Source: UBA6016 sp964568395 (GTDB lineage Bacteria; Campylobacterota; Campylobacteria; Campylobacterales; UBA6016). Taken from it: 62,834 nt of DNA. Position numbers and translations under genes: made by a program. The stretch's first letter is position 1. Each line of letters opens with the position of its first letter. The stretch is taken from contig CAZMPN010000010.1 in the NCBI GenBank assembly GCA_964568395.1, forward strand, positions 1 to 62,834, read 5' to 3'. Under the pieces are notes generated by a model. That model made no database searches and had not been told where the DNA came from. It was given only the letters and a program-made list of their open reading frames with translations. Below are positions 52,637 through 61,049 of this stretch, in pieces.

Positions 52637-53562
52637 AAAACATTCTTTTATGCGCACTACTTCTGCTGTTTGCGGGGTGTGCGCAAAAAAACTACGACTT
52701 CATATCCAAAAATCCGAATATAAAAGAGTCGAAAAGGCTACCGCTTACGCTGTTTAAACAATCAGACTACCATTGCGGCCCATCCGCGATAGCGACAATA
52801 CTATCAAACCAAAACGTACGATATTCGTATGACGACATCGTACACAAAACATTCACGCCCGCACTCAAAGGCACCCTTCAAAGCGAGATGAAGGCGGTAC
52901 TGCGAAGCTATGGAGTAATCCCGTATGAGATAAAAGGCGGTATGCGCGATATCTTTGTCGAATCATCAAACGATATTCCGTCGATAGCGCTTTTAAATCT
53001 TGGCTTAAAAACGGTTCCGGTTTGGCACTATGCCGTCGTAACCGGATTTGACAAGAAAGAACAAAAAATCTACCTGTCCGCCCCGGACGGAAAAGAGACA
53101 TGGCTATCTTTCGACGAATTCGAGTCCGTCTTCGAAAAGGGCGGGAACTGGGCGATAGCGGCGCTAAAACCGCCGCAGCTACCTGTCTCCGCAGATGAGG
53201 ACTCTATTTTGAACGCCATTCTGGATATGTACGACGTCGGCGAAAAGGACGCCGCAAAACAAGCCGCGGTAGCATATTTGTCCAAAAAACCGTCCTCATA
53301 TTTTGGTATCATCACGCTAGCAAATATATATTTTTCTGAAAACGATTTCAAAAATGCGGCGTTTATGTATAAAGAAGCATTAAAATCAAACCCGAAAGAT
53401 GCGGCGGCGCTAAACAATCTGGCTCTTTCCCTTCTGAGGCAAAATAGACCGAAAGAGGCTATCGTATATGCGAAAGAGGCGGTGCAGGCCGGCGGAAAGT
53501 TTTTGAAAAAATACCAAAATACGCTTTTAGAGATAGAAGAGGCATTAAAGGAAATCAGGTGA
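52633..53562 (+). CDS. PA2778-family C39-like cysteine peptidase lipoprotein with TPRs, apparent ATA start
   Basis: I read the frame back past the first ATG (52888), which would lose the active site, to the in-frame stop at 52630-52632. Counting ATA 52633 as start gives KNILLCALLLLFAGC with lipobox FAGC (C16), then QSDYHCGPS with catalytic C48 and oxyanion Q43, H132 in VPVWHYAVV, and D152 in APDGKE: a C39-like triad. TPR repeats run from about 215 to 290. No ATG, GTG or TTG occurs in frame before C48. The ATA overlaps the upstream stop as ATAA, the place where ATGA would be expected. Length 309 residues. It overlaps the UbiD gene by 4 bp. Confidence 0.8.
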   Translation: MKNILLCALLLLFAGCAQKNYDFISKNPNIKESKRLPLTLFKQSDYHCGPSAIATILSNQNVRYSYDDIVHKTFTPALKGTLQSEMKAVLRSYGVIPYEIKGGMRDIFVESSNDIPSIALLNLGLKTVPVWHYAVVTGFDKKEQKIYLSAPDGKETWLSFDEFESVFEKGGNWAIAALKPPQLPVSADEDSILNAILDMYDVGEKDAAKQAAVAYLSKKPSSYFGIITLANIYFSENDFKNAAFMYKEALKSNPKDAAALNNLALSLLRQNRPKEAIVYAKEAVQAGGKFLKKYQNTLLEIEEALKEIR

Positions 53563-55379
53563 ACAAGTGGATCAAAGAACTATATAAAAACGACGAACTG
53601 CTTATAATAGATAGGGAGGTTGACACCTATCTGGAAATTGCCCACGCATCGTATTTGGAGATGAAAAAAGAGAATCCAAAAGCTCTTTTATTTACAAATG
53701 TCGTAAACAGCCAAACAGGCATGAAATACACGACCCCGGTTTTGACAAACGTGTTCGGAAGCGACAAAAAATGCAAAATAGTCTTTGGCGGGGAGTTTGA
53801 GAGCGTAGCGGAAAAAATAGACGGCTTTTTGAAGCTAAAGAAATCAAAAACGCTAAAAGAAAAAATAGCGAAACTAAAAGATATTCTATCGCTCAGATTT
53901 GTCCTTCCAAAAAGCGTCGCACACGGCGAGTGCCAAGAAGTGGTATACGGCAAAGACAAAAGATTGGATGAAATAATGCCGATTCTAACCACTTGGAAAG
54001 ACGACGGCGGTCCTTTTATTACGATGGGGCAGGTATACACAAAAAGTCTAGACGGCGGCATGAGGAACGTCGGTATGTACAGACTACAGCTCTTTGCCGA
54101 CAACACTCTGGGGCTTCATTGGCAGATACACAAAGACTCTAACCACTTTTTCCACGAATACAAAAAAGCAGGACAAAAAATGCCGGTAGCTATAGCTATC
54201 GGGGGCGACCCGCTATACACCTGGTGCGCCACTGCTCCGATGCCAAAAGGCTTCTTTGAACTTATGCTTTACGGCCTCATAAGGAAAAAACGAGCCTCTT
54301 TGGTTAAATGCAAAAGCGTAGATTTGGAAGTACCGTCCGACGTAGACTTCGTCATAGAAGGATATGTCGATCCGGCAAAGATGAAAGACGAAGGTCCGTT
54401 TGGGGACCACACCGGATACTATACGCCTATAGAGCCGTATCCGTTCCTTGAAATCAGCACCGTTACCGGCAAAAAGAACCCGATATTTTATGCCACCGTC
54501 GTCGGCAAGCCGCCTATAGAGGATAAATATATGGGGTATGCCACGGAGAGGATATTTTTGCCGCTTATCAAAACGACTGCGCCGGATATCATAGACTACG
54601 CCATGCCTGAAAACGGCGTATTCCATAATCTTATTTTGGCGAAGATAGATACGCTATATCCGGGCCACGCCAAACAGGCGATGCATGCTTTTTGGGGCGT
54701 CGGGCAGATGAGCTTCGTAAAACATGCCGTATTCTTTCCAAAAGATGCGCCAAATCTTAGAGATTACGGCAGTATAGTAAGCTATGTCGCAAACAGGTTT
54801 GGCTTTGAAAATATGCTGATAACGGAAGGGGTTTTGGATGCCCTCGACCACTCCAGCGACAAATTCGCATATGGCGGCAAACTTGGGATAGACTTGACCG
54901 AGGCCTCCCCAAAACATAGAAGCTTTGACAACGTATCAAACGAAGAGCTGATGTCCATCCTATCCTCAAAAATAGAGGGCATAAAAGAGATACGCTGCTA
55001 TCTTGAGGATACGCCAAACAAAACACTCTGCGTAAAGCTCCAAAAAAGCAAAAAAGCATCGGAAATATTTGAACAGATAAAAGAGCTGGATAAGTATTTC
55101 AAAATCATAGTCTTGTTTGACGAACAAAACAACGATCTGGGTAATCCCTATATGCTCTTTTGGAGAACGCTAAATAACATAGACGCAAAAAGAGATTTGT
55201 TCTTCGATGAAAATATAATGCTGATAGACGCCACCAAAAAGACAGAGGTAGACGGCTATGATAGATGGTGGCCAAACGATACGGTATGCGAGAGGGAGGT
55301 GCTTGAGAATCTTAAGAACAGAGGCATCGTAGAGTACGATGAAGAGTTTTTAAAAAAATGGCAGATAGTCGATTTTTAG
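53559..55379 (+). CDS. UbiD-family decarboxylase (menaquinone pathway)
   Basis: This 606-residue enzyme begins with GTG 53559 in a 4-bp overlap. It has MYRLQLFADNTLGLHWQIHKD, the metal/cofactor region, and EGPFGDHTGYYTPIEPYP, as in UbiD. Members need prenylated FMN, made by UbiX, which is not in the window. Campylobacterota make menaquinone by the futalosine route, and this long UbiD form is the candidate for its decarboxylation step. That assignment is inference. Confidence 0.88.
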   Translation: MNKWIKELYKNDELLIIDREVDTYLEIAHASYLEMKKENPKALLFTNVVNSQTGMKYTTPVLTNVFGSDKKCKIVFGGEFESVAEKIDGFLKLKKSKTLKEKIAKLKDILSLRFVLPKSVAHGECQEVVYGKDKRLDEIMPILTTWKDDGGPFITMGQVYTKSLDGGMRNVGMYRLQLFADNTLGLHWQIHKDSNHFFHEYKKAGQKMPVAIAIGGDPLYTWCATAPMPKGFFELMLYGLIRKKRASLVKCKSVDLEVPSDVDFVIEGYVDPAKMKDEGPFGDHTGYYTPIEPYPFLEISTVTGKKNPIFYATVVGKPPIEDKYMGYATERIFLPLIKTTAPDIIDYAMPENGVFHNLILAKIDTLYPGHAKQAMHAFWGVGQMSFVKHAVFFPKDAPNLRDYGSIVSYVANRFGFENMLITEGVLDALDHSSDKFAYGGKLGIDLTEASPKHRSFDNVSNEELMSILSSKIEGIKEIRCYLEDTPNKTLCVKLQKSKKASEIFEQIKELDKYFKIIVLFDEQNNDLGNPYMLFWRTLNNIDAKRDLFFDENIMLIDATKKTEVDGYDRWWPNDTVCEREVLENLKNRGIVEYDEEFLKKWQIVDF

Positions 55380-55397
55380 ACAAAAAAGTAAAAAGAG

Positions 55398-55931
55398 ATG
55401 ATAAGCGCACTTAATTATTCATCATCGGTGCCCACCTTTGCCTACAAGGCCAAAGTCAAAGGCGAAGAGAACGAGAAAGAAAAAGAGGTCGGTACCGTAC
55501 AGACAAAAAATACGGATAACGATCCAAAAACAAAAGAGATAGTCGCCAAGCTTGAGGCAAGAGATGCGGAAGTAAGAGCTCACGAAGCTGCGCATATGGC
55601 GGCGGGCGGCGGAATAGCCGGAGGAGCCAGCTTTGATTACGAGATAGGGCCAAACGGCAAAGCTTATGCGGTCGGCGGCGAAGTGCCCATAGATATAAGT
55701 CCGGAGAGCGATCCAAAAGCTACCCAGGCAAAAATGCAAAAAGTACGGGCGGCGGCTTTGGCGCCTGCAAGCCCAAGCCCTCAAGACATTAAAGTGGCGG
55801 CTACGGCGTCAATGATAGAGATGAAAGCTAAAATGGAAGAGTTAAAAGAAAATAGCGACGAGGCGAAAGAGGGAGTTAAGAAAAACGGACTGAAAAGATA
55901 CGAAGAAGCTCAAAAAATAACGGAGAGTTAG
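55398..55931 (+). CDS. SprA-related putative metalloprotease
   Basis: This 177-residue protein has HEAAH (62-66) in EVRAHEAAHMAAGG, then GGASFDYEIGPNGKAYAVGGEVPID, and a long C-terminal helix, as in the SprA-related family found in Campylobacterota (named after a Campylobacter putative metalloprotease). HEAAH fits the zinc HExxH consensus. The N-terminus has no signal, and proteolysis has not been shown for this family to my knowledge. It follows the UbiD gene by 18 bp. Confidence 0.85.
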   Translation: MISALNYSSSVPTFAYKAKVKGEENEKEKEVGTVQTKNTDNDPKTKEIVAKLEARDAEVRAHEAAHMAAGGGIAGGASFDYEIGPNGKAYAVGGEVPIDISPESDPKATQAKMQKVRAAALAPASPSPQDIKVAATASMIEMKAKMEELKENSDEAKEGVKKNGLKRYEEAQKITES

Positions 55932-55949
55932 GAGAAAGAGGAGGAGGGA

Positions 55950-56912
55950 TTAAACCCCGGCCTCTTCTCTTTTTAGTAGATATTCCCATCTAGCATCTAC
56001 GTCTTTTTGTAGCTGCTCTATGACATGCTCGTTTTCAGGCTTGAATAGATGCCTAAATCTGCCTTGAGCCGCAAGATAATCTCTTACAGGGATTTTGTTT
56101 TTTGGTTTATAGGTTACGGTTAGTTTCGTGCCGTGCTCTATTTGGAATAGAGGGAATACGCAAGACTCAACCGCAAGCTCGTTGATATGCATCGATAGGT
56201 GCGGCTCAAACTTCCACTCCGTAGGACACGGGCTAACCGCGTTAAGGAAGCATGGACCCTCCGTCTCAAACGCTTTATGAACTTTTTTAACCATATCTTT
56301 CCAGTGCGAAGGGGAAACTTGCGCAACAAATTCGGCGCCGCTTGCCGCCATCATACCGATGATGTCTTTTTTCTTATGTTTTTCACCGTAAGACTCTTTA
56401 CCCGCAGGCGAAGTAGTAGTCGCACCGCCTATCGGAGTAGATGAGCTTCTTTGACCGCCGGTATTCATATAGCCTTCGTTATCGAGACATACATATATCA
56501 TCTCATGGCCTCTCTCAAGACAACCGGAAATCCACTGAAGACCGATGTCATAAGTAGCGCCGTCGCCGCCAAAAGCTACAAACTTCGTGGGTTTGTTCTC
56601 GGCTCCACCAGGAAGTCTATTTTTTCTTTTTAGAACTTTATACATCGATTCTGCGCCGGCTACCGCGGTAGAGGCGTTTTCAAAGCCAATGTGAATAGAG
56701 CTAACGTCCCAGCTTGTAAACGGATAGATAGATGAACAAACTTCAAGACATCCTGTACCGTACCCTGCTACTATGTTGTAGTCGGTAGCGTTCATAATCT
56801 CTCTAACGATAATAGAGTGTGAACAGCCAGGGCAAAGTCTATGACCCCCTTCAAATCTCTCAAGCGAAGTAGAGAACTCTTTTAGGTTTTTTATTTCTTT
56901 TATACCGCTCAT
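55950..56912 (-). CDS. porB: Pyruvate:ferredoxin oxidoreductase, beta subunit
   Basis: This 320-residue subunit binds thiamine diphosphate and a [4Fe-4S] cluster. Cys27 and Cys30 in RLCPGCSHS and Cys55 in YGTGCLEVC are cluster ligands; GDG (116-118) and the following DNEGYMNTG bind TPP-Mg. It catalyses pyruvate oxidation to acetyl-CoA, reversible in autotrophs. It is the last of four genes porG-porD-porA-porB, 10 bp after porA. The four-subunit order is that of H. pylori por. Confidence 0.94.
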   Translation of the reverse strand: MSGIKEIKNLKEFSTSLERFEGGHRLCPGCSHSIIVREIMNATDYNIVAGYGTGCLEVCSSIYPFTSWDVSSIHIGFENASTAVAGAESMYKVLKRKNRLPGGAENKPTKFVAFGGDGATYDIGLQWISGCLERGHEMIYVCLDNEGYMNTGGQRSSSTPIGGATTTSPAGKESYGEKHKKKDIIGMMAASGAEFVAQVSPSHWKDMVKKVHKAFETEGPCFLNAVSPCPTEWKFEPHLSMHINELAVESCVFPLFQIEHGTKLTVTYKPKNKIPVRDYLAAQGRFRHLFKPENEHVIEQLQKDVDARWEYLLKREEAGV

Positions 56913-56922
56913 TTTTTACCCT

Positions 56923-58140
56923 TTATTTCGCATCGAAAAAGCTGAGTTCTTTGCCTCTTAGGTTGATATGTTGTATCAACGGCTTAACTCTTTTTTTAGC
57001 TTTTGAGCACTCTTCAAGATCGGAGTAAACTTTCGATAGATGTTCTATCGTAGTATCCCTACCGCCAAGTCCATATGTGTAGTTTAGTACAGGAACATTG
57101 ATGCCGTTATCCAATAGTACGGCACAAATATCGTTGAACAGAACACCCGTAGTACCCATAGGCGCATTTCTATCTAGAACCGCTATAGATTTTACGTTTT
57201 TAAGAATAGCCGCAAGCTCTTCTTTAGGGAAAGGTCTAAGAACTCTTATAGCCACAAGACCTACTTTTTTACCCTCTTTTCTTAGCTTATCGACCGTAAG
57301 TCTAGTAGTACCTACCGCGCTTCCCATGACAACGATTACCTCTTCGGCATCTTCCGTTTTGTATGTCTCAACAAACTTGTATTTTCTGCCTGTCAGTTTT
57401 TCGAAATCGGCAAACACTTTTGCGATAACGCCGCTTGCGTTCATAATTGCAGCGTTTTGGTTAGCTTTATGCTCAAAATGCCACTCTTCTTCGGTCTGCG
57501 CGCCGTAAGTTATCGGCTCTGCAAAGTTTAGCATTGCGTTGTGTGTTCTGAACTCCCCGACAAAGCCGAAAGCTTTCGCATCGTCCATAGGCAATACGAC
57601 TTCGTTCGTATGGCTTGTCAAGAAACCGTCTTGGTGAACCATCACAGGCAGCCTAACATCCAAATCCTCCGCTATTTTAAAGGCGCACAGATTCAAATCG
57701 TATACCTCTTGCGGGTTAAACGCGCATATGTTCAGCCATCCGGATAGAAGACCCAGATACATATCGGAGTGGTCGCCGTGGATGTTCAGCGGACTCGCAA
57801 GCGCCCTGTTTACAACATTTAGAACGATTGGCAGCCTCATACCGCTAGCTTGGTACAAAACTTCAACCATAAGCGCAAAACCTTGCGAACTTGTAGCAGT
57901 AGCAACTCTACCGCCGGCGGCAGAAGCGCCTACGCATGCGCTCATTGCGGCATGCTCAGACTCGACCATTACGAACTCGCCGCCGTTTATTTCGCCGTCA
58001 GCAGCATATTGTGAATAGTTTTGCACAATAGGAGTAGACGGAGTAATAGGATAAGCCGCAACGACGTCGCACTGGGCTTGTCTCATTGCTTGGGAAGCGG
58101 CGGTATTGCCGTCCCAAACCATTCTTGCTTCAAGTTCCAT
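56923..58140 (-). CDS. porA: Pyruvate:ferredoxin oxidoreductase, alpha subunit
   Basis: This 405-residue subunit has the pyruvate-binding AYPITPSTPIVQNYSQYAADG (about 29-49, shown in part: AYPITPSTPIVQ) and VESEHAAMSACVGASAAGGR, with the SSQGFALMVEVLYQASG stretch, and a C-terminal domain with VVMGSAVGTTRL. It overlaps porD by 1 bp. Together with porB it forms the catalytic core. Confidence 0.95.
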   Translation of the reverse strand: MELEARMVWDGNTAASQAMRQAQCDVVAAYPITPSTPIVQNYSQYAADGEINGGEFVMVESEHAAMSACVGASAAGGRVATATSSQGFALMVEVLYQASGMRLPIVLNVVNRALASPLNIHGDHSDMYLGLLSGWLNICAFNPQEVYDLNLCAFKIAEDLDVRLPVMVHQDGFLTSHTNEVVLPMDDAKAFGFVGEFRTHNAMLNFAEPITYGAQTEEEWHFEHKANQNAAIMNASGVIAKVFADFEKLTGRKYKFVETYKTEDAEEVIVVMGSAVGTTRLTVDKLRKEGKKVGLVAIRVLRPFPKEELAAILKNVKSIAVLDRNAPMGTTGVLFNDICAVLLDNGINVPVLNYTYGLGGRDTTIEHLSKVYSDLEECSKAKKRVKPLIQHINLRGKELSFFDAK

Positions 58141-58535
58141 TAACTATTCTCCTCACCAGCTTTTTTCTCTTTTTTAGGCCAATTCGCCAGCGTCTCAGCT
58201 TCGTCCGCTCTCTCAGGATACATAAGGAGTGATTTCGGATTAGTTGGGCAAACCTCGGCACAAATACCGCAACCTTTACAGTGTACGTAGTCTATATGCG
58301 AAAACTTTTTGTCTTTCGAAATTATCGAAGTATCGGGACAGTATATCCAGCAAAATTGACAATGAATACAGTGCTCTTCGTTAAATATAGGTTTTTCTAC
58401 ACGCCAATCGGCAACACTATAAGTAAAAGAGTTGTTCGCACTATGAACCCACTCTTCAGGCTTATCAAACGATGTAAGTACTGCGCCCGGAGTGAAACCG
58501 TCCCAGTCTTTTAATAGATGATCAGGAGTTGCCAT
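58140..58535 (-). CDS. porD: Pyruvate:ferredoxin oxidoreductase, delta subunit (2[4Fe-4S])
   Basis: This 131-residue ferredoxin-like subunit has two CxxCxxCxxxC(P) motifs: Cys56, 59, 62, 66 and Cys86, 89, 92, 96, wiring electrons from the active site to the acceptor (ferredoxin or flavodoxin). An N-terminal 50-residue extension precedes the clusters. It lies 14 bp after porG and overlaps porA by 1 bp. Confidence 0.95.
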   Translation of the reverse strand: MATPDHLLKDWDGFTPGAVLTSFDKPEEWVHSANNSFTYSVADWRVEKPIFNEEHCIHCQFCWIYCPDTSIISKDKKFSHIDYVHCKGCGICAEVCPTNPKSLLMYPERADEAETLANWPKKEKKAGEENS

Positions 58536-58549
58536 CTTAATATATCTCC

Positions 58550-59107
58550 TTATTTAACTTCATTATAGGCTCTTGAAATAGCTTGGTTGTTTCCGTCTAT
58601 AACTTTTTGCGGGAACTTTTTCAGGATCTTTTTCATCCCTTCCAAGAAATCTTCCAAAGAGAAAATACCGGATACTTTCATCAAAGCGCCAAGCATAGGA
58701 GTATTAGGAATAGCTCTTCCTATCGTCTCCTGGCTAATGGTTATGCAGTCTAGTACATAAAAGTCTTTTCCGTTTAGGAAAGGAGCTTGTTTTAGCAGCT
58801 CTTCTTTCGACAAATCAGTAGTAATTATATATTTTGTATTTGGTTTTTCGTTTCTTGTAATATTGCCCGAAAACACTAGGGATGGGTCAATAACCAAAAC
58901 GTAATCCGGATAGACTTCTTTTGAATGGTCTATAATCTCTTCATCCGCAACTCTGTTATAAGCATTCATCGGGGCGCCTCTTTTTTCCGCTCCGTATACA
59001 GAAAATGCTTGTACAAACTTTCCCTCTGCCGCAAGCACTTCAGCTAGAGCTTTAGCTCCCGTTACGGCGCCTTGTCCGGCCCTTGAATGCCATCTAATCT
59101 GAAGCAT
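58550..59107 (-). CDS. porG: Pyruvate:ferredoxin oxidoreductase, gamma subunit
   Basis: I prefer ATG 59107 (MLQIRWHSRAG) to ATG 59122, because AAAGGGA then sits 5-6 nt upstream. The 185-residue subunit has GQGAVTGAKALAEVLAAEG and SVYGAEKRGAPMNAYNRV, characteristic of the gamma domain. It is first in porGDAB. The promoter and an inverted repeat lie just upstream. Confidence 0.93.
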   Translation of the reverse strand: MLQIRWHSRAGQGAVTGAKALAEVLAAEGKFVQAFSVYGAEKRGAPMNAYNRVADEEIIDHSKEVYPDYVLVIDPSLVFSGNITRNEKPNTKYIITTDLSKEELLKQAPFLNGKDFYVLDCITISQETIGRAIPNTPMLGALMKVSGIFSLEDFLEGMKKILKKFPQKVIDGNNQAISRAYNEVK

Positions 59108-59123
59108 ATTTTCCCTTTCCATT

Positions 59124-59139
59124 GAAATGACGTCAATTC
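59124..59139. promoter_or_regulatory. Near-perfect palindrome upstream of porG
   Basis: GAAATGACGTCAATTC (59124-59139) is palindromic at 14 of 16 positions around TGACGTCA. It lies 17-32 bp upstream of the porG start, downstream of the predicted -10 box, a place where a bound repressor would block elongation. The regulator is unknown. Confidence 0.45.
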
Positions 59140-59158
59140 TATTTTAAAAATGCTTAAA

Positions 59159-59164
59159 ATTATC
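59159..59164 (-). promoter_or_regulatory. -10 box of porGDAB
   Basis: On the reverse strand TGCGATAAT (extended -10; GATAAT at 59164-59159) lies about 52 bp before the porG ATG at 59107, in AT-rich DNA. Confidence 0.5.
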
Positions 59165-59217
59165 GCACAAAAAACTGAAAAAGAGATAAATATTATCCGA
59201 TTAAGAGAAAGCCCGGT

Positions 59218-59871
59218 TTAATTAGCTTCTCTTATAATTTTAACCGCTTCCAGAACATCTTTTACGACTATATCCGATAGTGCTTTTAGATGATTTTTAT
59301 CACCATATCCGGTCATAAGCGCTATGTGGTTTATGCCTGCATTTTTTGCAGCCTCTACGTCCAAAAAAGTATCCCCGATCATCCAAATATTTCGCATTTT
59401 GGGTGCCTCATTTTTACCCAATTGCTCAAGGGCCTTATATATAGGCTCCGGATGAGGCTTGACGTTTACGACGTCCTCCCTGCCGACCAAAGCTTCAAAA
59501 TAGCGCATAACATCCATATGCTCCAGCAGCTCTTTGGAGTATCTGGCCGTTTTTGTCGTTACTATGCCGAGCGTAGCAAACTCGGAGGCTAGCTCTATAG
59601 CTTCTCTGGCGCCTTCCAGCAGATGGGTTTTTGGCTTTGAAACCTCTCTATAGTGCGCCTTGTATGCCAGCACGTGCTCCTCTATATGCCTATCTTCGAC
59701 GCCCAAAAAAGAGAATATATCTTCAAGCGTATAGCCTATCTTCGATTCTATATCTTCCCTTTTCGGCGCCGCGCTTCCAAGCGTATTGAACGAGTGATAG
59801 AAAGATTCCAGTATCGCGTCTGTAGAATCTATCAGCGTCCCGTCAAGATCAAAAAGTATAGTTTTTTCCAT
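59218..59871 (-). CDS. HAD-superfamily phosphatase (Gph-like)
   Basis: ATG 59871 is chosen because MEKTILFDLDGTLIDS begins at the conserved HAD motif I; the frame is open upstream to 59949 without a plausible domain. The 217-residue enzyme has motif I DLDGT, motif II TTKTARYS, and motif IV MIGDTFLDVEAAKNAG, with a cap domain of the phosphoglycolate phosphatase type. It probably removes phosphate from phosphoglycolate or another small metabolite. Confidence 0.88.
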   Translation of the reverse strand: MEKTILFDLDGTLIDSTDAILESFYHSFNTLGSAAPKREDIESKIGYTLEDIFSFLGVEDRHIEEHVLAYKAHYREVSKPKTHLLEGAREAIELASEFATLGIVTTKTARYSKELLEHMDVMRYFEALVGREDVVNVKPHPEPIYKALEQLGKNEAPKMRNIWMIGDTFLDVEAAKNAGINHIALMTGYGDKNHLKALSDIVVKDVLEAVKIIREAN

Positions 59872-59902
59872 TATTAAGTTCCATTGTTTTAGTCGGCGGC
59901 AA

Positions 59903-59920
59903 GATACCAAAAATAGTATC
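59903..59920. repeat. Short inverted repeat in the divergent phosphatase-ompA gap
   Basis: GATAC (59903-59907) and GTATC (59916-59920) form a 5-bp inverted repeat with an 8-bp AT-rich spacer. It lies about 40 bp upstream of the ompA -10 box; it might be an operator, but the arms are short. Confidence 0.3.
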
Positions 59921-59959
59921 AATTTTGTAAGAATGCATAGTTTTGGCATATTTTATCGC

Positions 59960-59965
59960 TATAAT
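59960..59965 (+). promoter_or_regulatory. -10 box of the OmpA-family gene
   Basis: TATAAT (59960-59965) lies 29 bp before the ATG, with AAGGA at 59984-59988 as ribosome-binding site. Upstream is an AT-rich region without a consensus -35 box. Confidence 0.65.
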
Positions 59966-59994
59966 AGTTCTCATCAAAAAATAAAGGATAGGCA

Positions 59995-61020
59995 ATGAAA
60001 GTACTAAAAATGGTTCTGGCGTCAAGCATAGCGGCCTCCGCGCTTTTGGCAAACGGTGCGGCCGATTTGGAAATCTCACCTTACGTAGGCGGACATTTCT
60101 TTAACGCCAATAGGGATATGAAAAATACCGGGGAGATAGGCGTATCCTTGGAAAAAGCGCTAACAAACAACGGCCTAGCCGTAATGGGCAGCCTCGGGTT
60201 CGCGAAAACAGACAGAAAATCCGACGGCGACGATAGAAATCTCGGCACTTACGGCCTGAACCTTATCAAAAACTACGATACCGGCACGAAACTGACTCCT
60301 TACGCCGGTATAGGCGCGGCGGGCACATTCGGCGACAATGCGGCGATGGGTCCAAATGCGCTCGTAGGCCTAAAGTACAAAATAGCCGAGGCTATGAATA
60401 TAAAAGCCGAAGTTAGCGACAACTACCTCATGAGCGGCAAAAATGACGTCAAGGCGATAGTAGGTCTTGGATTTTTGTTTGGCGGCGAAAAAAAACAGGT
60501 AGCGCCAGTAGCCGCACAAAAAGTTGAACCGGCAAAAGTCGTAGAGGCTCCAAAAGCCGTTGAGCCGGAAAAAGATTCCGACGGTGACGGCGTGGTCGAT
60601 TCCAAAGATATGTGTCCAAATACGCCAAAAGGTCTAAAGGTGGACGACAAAGGATGCTTTACGTCGGCAAACCTCAAGATAAACTTCGACAACGATAAAG
60701 CCGTCGTCAAAAAAGAGTATATGCCGAAACTTGAAGCGTTCGCAAAATTCCTAAACTCTAACGAGCCTGTAAACGTAGTCATCGAAGGCCATACAGACAA
60801 TAAAGCAAGCGCGAAATACAACCAAAAACTATCAGAAAAAAGAGCTAACGCCGTTAGGGATATTCTCATAAAAGAGTATAAAGTAGACGCAAACAGAATA
60901 AAAGCGGTAGGTTACGGCCTAACGAAGCCTATAGCCGACAACAAAACGGCGGCGGGAAGAGCCGAAAACAGAAGAATTATGGCCGTCGTGGACAAAGAGT
61001 CTCAAACTCCTGTCAAATAA
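59995..61020 (+). CDS. OmpA-family outer membrane protein
   Basis: This 341-residue protein has a signal peptide (VLKMVLASSIAASALLANGA), an N-terminal eight-stranded barrel region (about 21-165), a Pro, Ala, Glu-rich hinge, a calcium-binding type-3 repeat (DSDGDGVVDSKDMCPNTPKG), and a C-terminal OmpA domain (about 225-335) with EGHTDNKASAKYNQKLSEKRA and GRAENRRIMAV, which binds peptidoglycan. It resembles Campylobacter outer membrane fibronectin/OmpA-type proteins. It has its own promoter and terminator. Confidence 0.93.
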   Translation: MKVLKMVLASSIAASALLANGAADLEISPYVGGHFFNANRDMKNTGEIGVSLEKALTNNGLAVMGSLGFAKTDRKSDGDDRNLGTYGLNLIKNYDTGTKLTPYAGIGAAGTFGDNAAMGPNALVGLKYKIAEAMNIKAEVSDNYLMSGKNDVKAIVGLGFLFGGEKKQVAPVAAQKVEPAKVVEAPKAVEPEKDSDGDGVVDSKDMCPNTPKGLKVDDKGCFTSANLKINFDNDKAVVKKEYMPKLEAFAKFLNSNEPVNVVIEGHTDNKASAKYNQKLSEKRANAVRDILIKEYKVDANRIKAVGYGLTKPIADNKTAAGRAENRRIMAVVDKESQTPVK

Positions 61021-61025
61021 AAAAC

Positions 61026-61049
61026 AAGAAAGGGATTTTTCCCTTTCTT
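61026..61049. terminator. Bidirectional terminator between ompA and the ABC gene
   Basis: AAGAAAGGGA (61026-61035) and TCCCTTTCTT (61040-61049) form a perfect 10-bp stem with a TTTT loop. The right arm overlaps the stop codon of the reverse gene. There are A and T runs at both ends but no long T tract. Confidence 0.7.

Noticed and set aside
52650..52700. ATG at 52650 plus a frameshift at the A7 run (52684-52690) as start of the PA2778-like gene
   Set aside because: The product of that frame (MRTTSAVCGVC) is not a signal peptide, while the ATA frame gives a complete lipobox signal without any frameshift.
59872..59949. Longer start of the HAD phosphatase
   Set aside because: The extra 26 residues do not look like a signal or domain, and DLDGT is normally within 10 residues of the start.
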